Part shown: piece after piece, positions 11,641-22,412 of the stretch
Layout: each line of letters begins with the position of its first letter
Numbering within the stretch: position 1 is the first letter of the stretch
Source: Pomphorhynchus laevis
Lineage: Eukaryota > Acanthocephala > Palaeacanthocephala > Echinorhynchida > Pomphorhynchidae
Length of the DNA stretch: 64,000 nt
Assembly: GCA_012934845.2 (NCBI GenBank)
Contig: WNNJ02002237.1
Coordinates: 1-64,000 of the forward strand
Direction: 5' to 3'
Made by a program: the position numbers and the translations under genes
Notes under the pieces: model-generated
Database searches by the model: none
What the model saw: the letters and a program-made list of their open reading frames with translations, nothing else
What the model was told of the DNA's origin: nothing

Positions 11641-12628
11641 GAATTTTTGGACGGGTGTGGACAATTTGGAAATTTCCGTCTATGTTTCGGATGGACAGTG
11701 ATGTTTCGCCGTTTTCCTCGCGACGGCATTTTTCGATGCGGGCTGAAGAGATTTGAGCGATTTCAGAAGGGGTGCGATCGGGGAAAATTAGAGTGGTTGA
11801 AGATGACATGAGTTTAAATCGTTGAGAGAGGACAGAAGACGCGTGAGAGCAATTCTTGAAAACAATTTTTAGGAGAGGGGGCTGGGAAGGATTAGATTGA
11901 GAAGATTTGTTTAGACGGATGAATGCGACAGGAGAAATGTCATTGAAAAAGGATGGTTTATCCGCAGGAACAATAGACGAGAGGATGGATCTGAAGGCGG
12001 AAACATCGTGGTCCAGACGTGCTTGTGGAGATAAGGAGTTGGAAGGCGTGATATTAGTGACAATGACGCAACGATCGCGAGAAGGAAAGCGCTTCCGTAA
12101 AGGAGGACGACTGATGTGAGTAGGTGAGATTACGATAAAAGAGCTGGCAGTTGATGATTTGGAGGGATTTGGTTTGACGACGGGAGACATAGAGGATAAT
12201 GATAATAAAGAGGGTGGCAAGCGATGTGAGGAAAGGTTATGAGTGGAAGGATAGTGGAGGTTGAGGGATGTGATTTTGATTGATGGATGCAAGGTATTGA
12301 GAAACGAGACGAGAAGGACGGAACTTGGGGTGTCGGAAAGTGAAGATGACATGGAATGGGAAGTGTATATGGTGACAGGGTCGGTGGGTGGAGAAGGGGC
12401 ATTAGAAACGACGGGGGTAGTTTGAGTTGACGTGTTGGATGTTGATATGTGCTTATTGGAAAGGTTTCAGATTAGTTTGTTGGCACAAAAACCGCATACG
12501 AAGTATTCTTTAGCCTTATTCTTGTCGCAGGTGATTGTTGTCCAGATGCTGCAGTCGTGTATCGAGCACTGTACTTGCAGTTGTCCATAGTTGGTGTCGG
12601 TCTTAGTTGTTTTCTTACGTCCTCCCAT
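11603..12628 (-). pseudogene. Element B2 ORF1 with one in-frame TGA
   Basis: ORF1 protein of about 341 codons. It starts MGGRKKTTK and shows the four-cysteine motif (QCSIHDCSIW ... FVCGFC), then ANKLI and a TGA at 12467-12469. The same frame then stays open to 11603. After an S/P/T-rich linker the conserved C-terminal domain begins at RDRCVIVTNI (about 12090), continues through VAFIRLNKSS and PPLLKIVFKN, and ends at TSLSIRNIDGNFQIV (about 11660). This matches the domain order in A and D. Apart from the single TGA it is intact, so it may be only recently dead. Confidence 0.82.
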
Positions 12629-12665
12629 AAACTTGTAAGAATGTATTTCAATCAATTTTTCAACC

Positions 12666-12700
12666 GATGGTTGTCGTCGATGGTTGTCGTCGATGGTTGA
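12666..12700 (-). repeat. 13-bp tandem repeat in 5' UTR of B2
   Basis: Three copies of gatggttgtcgtc (last one partial) immediately upstream of B2 ORF1. Short tandem 5'-UTR monomers are common in non-LTR elements and can carry promoter sites; that role is inferred. Confidence 0.7.
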
Positions 12701-12724
12701 GGTGTAAGTAATGTATTTACTATA

Positions 12725-12784
12725 GATTGTATGTATATTAGATCTCTAACTTTTTTAAGTTAGAGATCTAATATACATACAATC
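12725..12784. repeat. Perfect 28-bp inverted repeat (hairpin)
   Basis: Arms 12725-12752 and 12757-12784 are exact reverse complements around a tttt loop. The hairpin sits between the 5' end of B2 and the A-type fragment C. Confidence 0.9.
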
Positions 12785-13890
12785 ATACATACAATAATAT
12801 CGGTTGTAATAAGCGGGGTGCATGCAAAGTTGGGAAGGCCAAAAAAGAACAAACTAATGCTTTGGGAGTTGATTTAAGTAGTACTGAGATGTATATTAAG
12901 GGTCGGCGAAATCGTTTTGCTGATAGAGAACGATGCTTGATTTTTGTAAATATTGCAGAATTATCCAAGCCTAATGCTCAGGGGCCCCTCGATGAAGACG
13001 TGAATGCGATACGATCGCTTGTTTCTAACTTATTTGTCACACATGAAGCAGATTTTGTTAAGACGCTAAGAGTTAATTTATTGTTCAGTTTAGGTAATCC
13101 AAAAACTTGTTCTAACTCTCGGCCACGACTTTTAAAGGCAGTATTCGGTTCTGCTGACAATGTGCAGATAATTATGTTTAAGTCCCATCGTTTGAAAGGC
13201 GGGAATATTCGCATTCTTAAAGATCTATCCTTAGAAGATCGTAAAGCACTAAAAGTCGCTAAAGAAGAAATACTTAGGAGGGTAAGGAGTGGAGAAAGCA
13301 GCCTTACGATACGAAATTTTTAAGTGGTTCGGCGGCGCCCCTTTGTTAGCTAGGACGCTTTATGCATTCTTGGAGCTCTACGAACCTAGGAAGGCTCGTA
13401 AATTTTGATTCTCGAATAAAAACGTTCTGTACTATTCCTGAAATTTCCGGTTTTGCTGTGGCATATACTAATGCCAGAAGCATGCTGAGTAAGTTTGATG
13501 AAGTCCGTCAGTAGGTGCTTTCCTCCTCCTTAGATATAATCGCCATTTCTGAAACATGGTTGCATAGCAACATACCATATTGTATCGTGCAAATTTCTGG
13601 ATATCAAATATTTCGATCCGATCGTAGTACACGAAAAGGTGGCGGTGTATCACTGTTTATCAGAGATCAATTTAATGTTTTAAGGAAATGTAGACTTGCA
13701 AATCAGGAAGGTACTTGTGTATTTATATCAGTCATGCTCAGACATGATGATAATTGTCTTCAAATTAGAGTATTTTACCGGACTCTTAAATCTTTCGTAT
13801 TAGATACTGAACTGAGGTATATCCTAGAGAATTACACTACTTCCAAGAACTGCTTGCGGTTGATGATTTTAATATTGTAGTTGTAAATCC
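12785..13890 (+). pseudogene. A-type non-LTR fragment C: ORF1 C-terminus and partial EN
   Basis: 12862-13323 reads as the conserved ORF1 C-terminal domain: DRERCLIFVNI, DEDVNAIRSLVS, LLKAVFGSADN, SSLTIRNF. The N-terminal zinc motif is absent. From about 13440 a partial endonuclease follows: YTNARSMLSKFDEV, AISETWLH, GGGVSLFIRD, with a stop near 13515 and frame changes. Homology ends near 13890 in the middle of EN, so this is both 5'- and 3'-incomplete. It is closest in layout to A and D. Confidence 0.78.
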
Positions 13891-13904
13891 AGAGGATCCC
13901 TCCC

Positions 13905-14138
13905 TTTTCTAGATCCGGAATAATGTTTATGATTTTTACAGAAGCCATTATTGGCTTAAAAACTAATATTCCTATATGCGAAAAATTATCATTAAAGAAC
14001 TTAGCATATGAAGTTGCTAAATCGAATGAGACAAATGATATTCTGTAAGTGTTATTGATGATGCGAGCTGAGTTGAGAATCACTCTTCCTGGGAATTGGT
14101 ATATAAATTTTCTTCAAAATTTGTTGAAAAAAATGTTT
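13905..14138 (-). pseudogene. Reverse fragment of family E ORF1 (E4)
   Basis: Translated on the minus strand it reads FPGRVILNSARI ... RISFVSFDLATSYAKFF ... ILVFKPIMASVKIINI. This aligns with the gag-like region of E1 (NRVLFNSVRL, KISFVSNDLAANYMEYF, SKPILASLKVSNL). Only about 75 residues remain. Confidence 0.7.
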
Positions 14139-14479
14139 TTCGCATTCGGTGTTTTCGGTGTTATATAGATTAGATTGACTAGTTTCTATATGGAGCAAGC
14201 TCCTCCACATATTCGAAATAATGAACACAAACGTTACTTACCTTGTCTCCAGGAATAGCAAGAATATCGATAGGAATTGTCGTCACATGGTTCGTTGTAA
14301 CGTTTCTTGTGGAAAACTGTGATTCGTTTGATCGCTCCGATTTACACTTTTTGACAACCATGCTCATTAATTGCGTTCTTGAATATGGTTTAAAGCAGCT
14401 TCATACTGACACATTACTTCCCTGTTTAAATTACATGTATTATCGCACTAAGTATTATTAAACAGATTGCACAGAAAAA
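14139..14479. other. No gene recognised; probable 5' flank/UTR of E1
   Basis: AT-rich sequence between the reverse fragment E4 and E1 ORF1. No conserved reading frame, repeat or hairpin was seen. It may include the 5' UTR of E1. Confidence 0.4.
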
Positions 14480-15704
14480 ATGAACAATGTACAAGTAATG
14501 TCGGAGCTATCAAACGAAAACAGCAAAAATCATTCAAAAATCAACGATAATCCTACAAAAAAAGACAAATTAAAGGTAAATCTAACTACAGGTCAAAGTA
14601 ACAAGGTTAGTAATTTTTCTATGGTATCAGGTGATGGGGAGGTGCTTCCCCCCATTCCTAAATTAAAGAATTTGCTAATAATTAAAGTTAAGAAACCGAT
14701 TGAAAAACACGATATCTACAACAAATTTTTAAGATCCTTCACCAAACAGTTTCAGAACAGGGTTCTATTTAACTCTGTTAGGTTACACCCTGCGGAGGTG
14801 AAGATATCTTTTGTCTCGAATGACCTTGCCGCAAACTACATGGAGTACTTTCTCCGCCAATTTAGCCGAATATGGTGAAATTTCATCCAAGCCTATCCTA
14901 GCATCGCTAAAAGTTTCAAATCTTCCCTGCTCAATGGAAGAAGAAGATATACGTTCTTTTATGGCAAAATTCAAAGTCACCAATCTGAGGTCAATCCGGG
15001 GTAAGGACGGGAACCCTATCCCGGTTGGCTTTTGCAATGCTCCCGTAAATATTGCTGAATCCCTGTCAAATTCTACGTCGAATCCCTTTATGGGTTTTAA
15101 TATTAAATTCACGATCACAGAGAGGGATGATCTGACCTATCCCCACTGCAGCCGGTGTCACAAATGGGGACACTGGGCCTCCAGCTGCAGTGGGACCCTT
15201 TCATGTGGGGTCTGTAGCTCCACCAGCTGTCCTTCTCTTACAACTACCGATCGCTGCGAGGCCCCCCTTTCCTGCTCGAATTGCGGGGGGTGCCATCCTG
15301 CTTGGAGCAGGAAATGCTCTCTATTCAAAGAATATAGACAATTATTCTTGTTGAAACCACCCAATCCGGCCAAGTCCTTCGCGGTCGCTGCAGCTCCACG
15401 TATGGATGACGCTGACATTCTACGGATTATCGACTTAAAGACTTCGAATGCTCTTCGGCAGATGGAGGAGTTAGTACGCTCCATCCTAACCGTTATCGGG
15501 ACTAATCCTGTGCTTCCTGTTTCCTCGGTTCCGGAGTCGAAAAAGAGAGGGGCTTCAGCACATGTCGTTCCCCCGCTCAAGATTGGGAAGCTAATCCAAC
15601 AGAAGACTAATAGGGGAAATGAAGATACTGCCCAGGGGCAAGTACCTTCCTTGGAGGGGGCTAGTGGTGGGAAGGGCAACCTTCCTGCACCTAGCTTTGT
15701 CTAG
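14480..15704 (+). pseudogene. E1 ORF1: gag-like protein with zinc-knuckle array
   Basis: RNA-binding gag-like ORF1. It starts MNNVQVMSEL. A domain (KNLLIIKVKKPIEKHDI through NPFMGFNIKF) is conserved in E2-E4. A cysteine array follows: PHCSRCHKWGHWASSC, CGVCSSTSC, CSNCGGCHPAWSRKC. The C-terminus contains GNEDTAQGQVPSLEG, also conserved. One frameshift lies near 14875 (between QFSR and EISSKPIL), otherwise open. Confidence 0.83.
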
Positions 15705-15737
15705 GTAGGCAATCCCCCATCCAACTAATCCATCACA

Positions 15738-18196
15738 ATGCAGAGTACTCGTGAGCCTTTTTCACTGAATATCCTTCAGTGGAACTCGGGAGGTGCTTCC
15801 GCCCTTAGACTTCTATCTGGTAGAGATGCAGATGTTATAGTCCTTCAGGAGACGCGGTCTATCCGTCTCCCCCAGGACATTACTCGATTTATCCCAAAGC
15901 ATATTTGTTCCCACTATACTCCGTACATAACCCCACCTCACTCCTCTTCATCTCAAGGACTCTTGACCTTAGTTAAGTGCTCCTTAAGGTCTTCCCTCCT
16001 ATTAAACTACTCATGTCCAGCCCTTTCTTGTTTAGTAGTTTCATTCAGTAAGAACGGTAAACGCATAAGTCTAGCCAATGTCTACATCCGTCCAGGGGAA
16101 ATTCACAAGAACCGTGACCTTCTGGATAGTATTATTGACAGCGGTTATGACATGTTACTTGGAGATTTCAACGACAGAACTGGTCGTTGGATCAATGCAG
16201 CACTTCGCAGAGCTAGAACGGTTACCTTATTCACAAACCCCCGTCACCTACCTTTCATTGCACATCAACAAATTCTATCCTCGACATTTTACTGCTTCAC
16301 TCGAGGTGGTTGTTAAAACCCTTCTGCACGGAGCAGTCGCGCCAGCAATTGTCCACCTCTCATGACCTAATTCGTTGGAGGATCGAGGAAGATATGTTGC
16401 TTCGAAGGAGGTTTCACTTTGATCCGATCAGAGTGGCCCTCTTTCAAGCGGCTATCCAACTCTTTCCCTTAATAGGAAATGAGAGTTTGACCAAATTTAA
16501 TACCTACCTCTTTTCGCAAGCTACCGCGATTCTATCGACTACCTATAAAGGTCGTATATACAATCCCACTCCGACAAAACTCAAGGTCCTAGCAAAATTA
16601 CTGAACCTCCCTAATCTCTCTGCTTCCGCCAAACAGGCTCTCTCGAATGAATACTGGAGCACTAGATACAGGTTCCAGCTGAGTAGGGATAGGACGAGTA
16701 TAGCTCGCCTTAATCCTTCTCAGTCTTCCTTTTGGAAGATTTTCAAGAAGGAGAAGTTTGTTTGCTGGAAGGATAGAGCATTGCGTTGGATAGGGAATGT
16801 AGGCCTTGATAAAGTTTTAGAGGAGTCACTGGCCCTACACAACTATGGAGCCACTCTATCACCTCAACCAATCCCGCCTTGGTGTAACTTCAGGAGTAGG
16901 GATCTATCTGTTACGGATATCCTTAACTCCTGGGGTCCACTCCCGGGCATCTCCAAATCCGTCGTTCCACTTTCCTCTCGGGTCTGTCAGCTTTTGACAG
17001 CTGATCAGAGAAGAGAGGTGGCCGTCACAATGCTTTTAGCCTCCCCATCCGATGTAGCAGGCATCAATATTAGTAAGCGTGTTTTTATTCCTAAGAAAAA
17101 ATCCTGCTCATGCCCTAAAGATCTGCGACCCATTTCGATTCAAAATGCCCTCGTGTCGATTTACGAAAAAGCGCTTGCGCGTAAAATCCGCGACTATTTA
17201 AGTAGGCGTAATTTGATCCCTCCAGGTTTTCATGGGTTCGTCAAAGGTCGCTCGGTCCATTCAGCAGTTGGTGAGGTGGAGCAGTTTTGTCGGGATAATA
17301 GCCATCGTCTAGTTGTGGCTGTTTTCCTTGACTTTTCTGCTGCATTTGACCGCATCTCCATTCCTTTTGTGATCTCTTCTCTCAGGTCCCTCGGGTTGCC
17401 TGCGAGAATTGTAAACAGAGTGGAGATCCTGTTGTTTACCAAGCGATTTTACTATGAAGACGACCCTGATGCGCGTCAGTTCTACCCTATTACGGGTGTA
17501 CCTCAAGGATCCCCACTTTCTCCTATCTTATATCTTGCTGCCTCTATTAAACTATTCAAAATATTTAAACGCGAACAACGTCTTGTGGTGTACGCTGATG
17601 ACACCACAGCACTGTTCACTGGACACAGGTGTAAAGACGTAGTCTCTGACATCAGCCGTTTCTTTTTAAGATTAAAAGATCAGTTACCCATATCCAATCT
17701 TATTTTAAACTCAGCTAAATCGCAGGTGGTCGTCTTTCATGGCACACCTGCTACAAAGCAAAAACTTAAGAGATTAGCACTCTCTGCGCTCTCCTCCATA
17801 TTTGCCTCTGAACCACTTCCCACCTTCACAAGTCGAGTAAAATACCTGGGGTTCACCGTTACGGTGAACTGGTCGGCGAAAGCTGACCTGGATAGACTCA
17901 AACGTATCCTGAAGAAAGCTAGGTGGGCCCTGAAACGGGCTCAGCATCTGTTATTGAAAGGGAAAACCCAGGTGCGCCTTTGGGGTACCTGGGCTATCTC
18001 GGGACTTGTCTTCTTTTCAAGAGGACGTCCCCCAGAGCAAAGGCTAAGGTTTCTTAAGCTCCTCGTCTCTCGTTTACCCAGCATAGTCCGCGCCGATTGG
18101 ATTCTTCGGGGGGTGAAAGACCCCGGGTGGTTCAGTCGGAAGGCGGCGTGTTGGATCGGTTGGGGGGCTCAGATCCCCCTGGACCTGAGGCCATAG
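15738..18196 (+). pseudogene. E1 ORF2: APE endonuclease + reverse transcriptase
   Basis: ATG at 15738, 33 nt after the ORF1 stop. EN residues visible: LQWNSGGAS, VLQETRS, NVYIRPGE, LLGDFNDRTGRW. A frameshift at about 16310 separates EN from the rest. RT (about 17100-17700): LRPISIQNALVSIYEKALARKIRD, FLDFSAAFDRIS, GVPQGSPLSPILY, VVYADDTTALF (catalytic YADD intact), then LGFTVTVNWSAKADL. The C-terminus is GAQIPLDLRP before TAG at 18196. Length (about 820 codons) is normal for an RNase-H-less ORF2. Of the RTs here, this and the Naiad one look closest to functional. Confidence 0.86.
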
Positions 18197-18330
18197 AAGA
18201 AGAAAAGAGTTAGAAGACTGAAGAGCTACTGACTTTCTATTGTTATGTCTGATCTGGTTTATTGCATGTTTCTTTTTCTTTTTTTTGTGTAGTTAAGAAA
18301 GTCTTTATTTTTTTATTTATGTTTAAATTA

Positions 18331-19140
18331 CTGTTCCAATTTATTGAAACGTAGGTCAAGGTTTTTCAGTACAGTCCATATCTCTAACAATCCTACAAAC
18401 TTTTGATATCGAATACGTATTTGGAATAGTGTAAACCTAAAGTTTTTAACACATATATCTAACTGTCATACATGGATTTGCGTCTATTTCATTGGATATA
18501 ATGTTTTTTACAAGAGAAATATTTTTTCGTTTTGTTTCTTTCTTCAGCAGATTTAAACTGCGATAAATCTTGAAATTCTCCTCCCAGATATCTGGTATAG
18601 ATCCTTCTTGTTGTTTTAATAGAAACCTTGGGTATACGAGCCATGTCAATAAATTTAGTTACTATTTGGAGTAATCCAAAAAGCATTCCACCGTATTCTT
18701 TGTGATTACCTGTCTGGTGTTTCATATCAGTCTTTGCTCTCCAACTTCAGGTATATTCTCGGTGTTTTCTATGCTATACTAATCATATTCAGTTTCAACA
18801 TTGCTATATATTTTATCAGGTTTAAATTTTTTAGAATAATATTCTTAGTCCATTTTATTTTTATAGTCCACTTATTCATTTTTATAGTCTATTCGTTACA
18901 CTTTATTGTCCAATTGTTTCATTTTATGGCATATAGTCTATTCGTTACATTTAATTGGGCATTTAAATATATAAATACAATTTTGAATAAATTAATAATA
19001 GTTGAAATAAATATAAATATATGTTTTATTATTTATATCAAATCAAACATTATATTCGCTCTTTCGATCTAGAGACGTGTGATTAAAATATCCACTCATT
19101 GCAAAATCTCCAGCGGATAAGACCTGTTCTATAGATTGTC
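18331..19140. other. Unassigned AT-rich stretch with an unrecognised minus ORF
   Basis: Mostly AT-rich. On the minus strand 18725-18489 reads MKHQTGNHKEYGGML ... MARIPKVSIKTTRRIYTRY ... FKSAEERNKTKKYF, 78 codons with a protein-like composition but no family I recognise. 18734-19072 is a hydrophobic low-complexity frame (F/I/Y-rich) that looks like chance translation of AT-rich DNA. Confidence 0.35.
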
Positions 19141-19410
19141 TTATAATATAGTTTTTCTTTCTGCAAATGATTCTAGAACCTCTCTAGTCTTATGAATAGA
19201 CGCATTGTCTGGGACAATGTATTTCCTTTCACTTGGCAATAAAGCCGGCAACTCTGTACTTATAAAATTAGAAATATCGTTAAACTTAAAGCTGGATATC
19301 TTTATCTTATAAAGTCCTCTTCGTGAATAATTGCGATTATATGCTAATAGGGATATCTCATTTAATATAGAATATGACAAGCATGTCTCATTCTGGACAC
19401 AAATCTGCTG
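19141..19410 (-). pseudogene. DDE transposase fragment (IS630/Tc1-mariner-like)
   Basis: Minus-strand reading shows CLSYSILNEISLLAYNRNYS, then FNDISNFISTELPALL, then YIVPDNASIHKTREVLESF. The pattern 'xIVxDNAxIHKxxxV' with an upstream 'F..FI...L..LL' is typical of the second catalytic Asp region of DDE_3-type transposases. The third catalytic region is missing (stop at 19141), so this is a relic. Identification is by motif only. Confidence 0.45.
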
Positions 19411-19933
19411 TATTTTACTGTTTTACAACGTTATTTACAAATTTACCAATTAAATTGTCATGATCGCTCTTTTGTCTGTAGTAATGCAGTTATAAATTTG
19501 CGAACCTTCGAAATATTACCACACAGCAAATAAAGTTTAAATAAATATCATTATTGTTTTTTATATGCTAAATAAATATTCGATGAAGATACATATTTAA
19601 ATCGTTATACATTTATTCGGCTTGTGAATTGTATAAAACGTTATCTACAATAAAATCGACTAATTTACTTTAGTAGCTCATCAGTATCATTTATTAATTT
19701 CCGATGTTATTTACATTTTATTTATTCTTATCATTTTAATGTATGCATAATTAAAGAATTAAAGCTAAGAAATTAATCAATATATCAGTGAGAATTTTGT
19801 ACGTGCAAGCGATCCAACTCTGGTCATTAATTAATAGTTATTAAAACAATTTGATCCTTATTATAAAATGGCAAGCTTTCAATAAAATATTCTTTTAAGT
19901 TTATCAACTTAACCAGCATTTATATTTACCATT

Positions 19934-20131
19934 TGCTTAGGCATTATATATTATCTACACGAGAAGAATTCTTTTTACATAAATTTTAAAACGTATCGGT
20001 CATAAACAATGCCCCATTTTAAGATAGTGACCCTTTTTATCTCAAAAAAGGCCAATTTGTATGACCGAAAACGTTTTAAAATTTATATAAAAAGAACTTT
20101 TCTCGTGTGGATAATTGTTTATGCCTAAGCA
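19934..20131. mobile_element. Fold-back MITE-like element
   Basis: Long imperfect inverted repeat. The left arm (about 19934-20008: tgcttaggcat ... acacgagaag ... ttttaaaacg) is the reverse complement of 20058-20131. Arms are about 70-75 bp around a short centre and there is no coding capacity, consistent with a non-autonomous fold-back/MITE. A target-site duplication was not established. Confidence 0.6.
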
Positions 20132-20262
20132 TAGGATTAGATGGCACACGAATGTAATTTTAACGGAATATATATTTGTATTTATACGATTTAGTTAATA
20201 TACAGTATCTATATTGTAATTTCTTTTATTAATGGGGAGCTCGACAAAAAATGTAATGATCA

Positions 20263-21470
20263 AATCAGCTAACTGAGTCTACGTTTTTAATATAATTATA
20301 AAAAATAATAGCGCCAAATCAAAATTTAATAATTAAATAATAAAATTAATAATTGTTTTTAGATTTTCTATAATTTAAATCAAGTTAAAATAAAAAATTG
20401 AAATTTAAAATAAACGTCATTTTTATGAATTGACTAATAAATAACAGACGTTGTATCAGAATAAGAATTAGAGGTCATCAGGAGGGACTGCTATGCTATC
20501 AGGTTTCGGCCCTTAACTCCTCTACCCAACATAGCAGCGGGGCCAAATACATGCTAATGATGTATTTCCTCTGATAAAACTATCTAGTATCTTATTCTAA
20601 TACAAAGTATATTATTTATTATCCATCCATAAAAATTTGCCACTTTAGAATTTAAATTTATTCTTTATATTATTGTGTTGATTTATATATTTTACTATTT
20701 TCTGCTTGATGTTATTTTTATAGTAACCTAGTTTAAAATATGTATCTATTAAATTATTTAAATGATTTTGAAGAAAGCCAATATCATTACATATTGTTGC
20801 AATTCTTAAAATTTCATTATTTAATGTATTATATTTTATATTATATGGTATGCATGAATGCTCATGCAAAAATATGTTTCTTGTAAATTTAAATATGTCA
20901 TCTTTACGATATAAATTAATAGTAGTTTTAGTTAATGTTAATTTAATGTTCATATCTAGATATACACCTTCTTTATCATTAATATTGGTTTTGTTAAGAA
21001 TAATGCTTTCTGGATAAATTTGTTCACTATTTGAATAAAAATTATTAGAATTAAATACACATATATCATCAATGTATCGAAACATATATTTCATATATTT
21101 ATATTGTTTAGATTTAGTTTTTAACACAGTTATGAACAAATTCATATTCTATAAAGCTTAAAAACAAGTCAGCTATAATTCGGGCTACTATTACCACCCA
21201 TTGGAACACCTTTTACTTGTCTAAATATAGATGTCCCTACTTTTAAATAATTTTGATTTATCAAAATATTTAAGGATTCTATTAATTCAATTTTATCCAT
21301 ATATTTATATTTATTTGATGGTTTAATTTTTGTTAGATAGGCGTTATAATTATTATAACATATATATGTATATCTTTTTCCGAATATAAGATTAATTAAT
21401 TTTACTAACGCTTCTTTAATATCTACTAAATCTAGATTTGTATAAAGCGTACTAAAATCGTATATATTTA
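20263..21470 (-). mobile_element. Naiad-type PLE, 5'-truncated inverted copy (Naiad-1)
   Basis: Reverse-complement copy of the 3' part of the Naiad element at 22413-25495. It starts at the shared 3' terminus (ctaactgagtctacg on plus, near 20270) and ends at about 21470, in the middle of the RT (DFSTLYTNLDL). Together with Naiad-2 it forms inverted arms of about 1.2 kb with 3' ends pointing outward, the head-to-head layout typical of PLE insertions. Confidence 0.85.
20645..21470 (-). pseudogene. Naiad-1 RT C-terminal half
   Basis: Reads GVPMGGNSSP, then a one-base insertion near 21180 shifts the frame, then MKYMFRYIDDICVFNSNNF, YLDMNIKLTLTKTTINLYRK and the C-terminus to KNKFKF at 20645. The YIDD catalytic motif is intact. 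It keeps a glutamine codon where Naiad-2 has its premature stop. Confidence 0.82.
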
Positions 21471-22380
21471 TAAACTTAAAACTAAAAATATGTCCTGATT
21501 ACAAAATTTATGAGTATTTTGACAATATATGTCGTTATTTTGAAGCAAGTAATTTCGCCATTATTTATGCAAAAGCAAGCTAAAATTGCGTTTGTTGAGT
21601 CAATATACATAAAAACTCGATGCTCGAAACTCAACAAAGACGTAAACAATTTACCCATTACTTATTTGAAGTTAACTATGTTCATGATAAATATTTTTAA
21701 ATTGTTTTATATTGTTTGTGTTCTTTGATTATTATAGATTGTTCTTATGTTGGCGGTTAGCCGAAATATCGTTAATGAATAAAATGATTTATTGGCTATA
21801 AAATGACGATAAAATGATTCATCGTCACGTAATATAATATAAAATATTGATTTAATCGTCGGATATAAATCTAATTTTCGATTGTCATAGAGCCCATCTG
21901 ATTACATTTCATGCAGATTTTGTACACCCGCGTGTACATATTGCTCTGATCAGTATATAATCAATAGTAAGATGAATAATATATGCTTTAACATGTTTGC
22001 ATTGGAAATATGCTTTAATGCTTTAATTAACCTTTGTAAAACTACACTATTGCTGGAGAGGAAAGAAAATACTTAAATCTTATTAAATGCTAATTCTGTT
22101 AAAACGCGCCAGCGAAGGAGGACCAAAATCAAACCCAATTCTTGCGATAGCAGAGACGTTTTAGAAGCACTGAGGGCACGGTTGGATAAGTTAATAACAT
22201 GATACAATTGACCATTGTGTGTTTTGGCATCAGGCTTATTTGGTAATCTACTTTGAGGGTCATGTGATGTAGCAAACGTTAAGTCAATAATTTAATATGA
22301 ACAGCTTTGGAAGTTAGACTATCTATATGTATGTTGTAAGTTTAGTCTGAGTCAACTAAACTAGGTGGCGACACCGAAAA
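21471..22380. other. Spacer between the two Naiad copies
   Basis: About 900 bp without a convincing gene. It contains a 'gccgaaatatcgttaatgaat' block at about 21760 that resembles sequence beyond the Naiad-2 3' end (aaccgaaatattgttaac near 25570), so it may be Naiad 5' UTR or pseudo-LTR. The rest is unassigned AT-rich DNA. Confidence 0.4.
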
Positions 22381-22412
22381 AGCAACGTTAAAAATTATGA
22401 CTTAAAAGTTAC

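Larger units (their letters stand above)
8668..12710 (-). mobile_element. Non-LTR retrotransposon B2, nearly full length
   Basis: Inverted, almost complete copy of family B of about 4 kb. Its 3' end (aaataaatc on the minus strand, 8668) abuts the 3' tail of element A. The 5' end lies just beyond a three-fold 13-bp repeat at 12666-12700. It carries ORF1 (12628 to 11603) and ORF2 (11640 to 8748), overlapping by 38 nt. B1 and B2 form 2.5-kb inverted arms separated by about 1.1 kb. No convincing target-site duplication could be placed by eye. Confidence 0.85.
14480..18330 (+). mobile_element. Non-LTR retrotransposon E1 (I/Jockey-like), nearly intact
   Basis: Two-ORF element, ORF1 14480-15704 and ORF2 15738-18196, with a T-rich 3' UTR of about 130 bp. 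It is the best preserved of the E copies in the window: one frameshift in each ORF and no other obvious break. No RNase H domain was seen after RT. Placement in the I/Jockey superfamily is from the EN opening (LQWNSGG), LGDFNDRTGRW and GVPQGSPLSPILY, not from a tree. Confidence 0.85.

Noticed and set aside
12467-12469. TGA in B2 ORF1 as selenocysteine
   Set aside because: No SECIS-like structure noted and the neighbouring elements have no Cys or other TGA at this position; treated as a nonsense mutation.
18734-19072. 112-codon F/I/Y-rich frame as a membrane protein
   Set aside because: Low-complexity AT-rich DNA gives such hydrophobic frames by chance; no motif or conserved neighbour.
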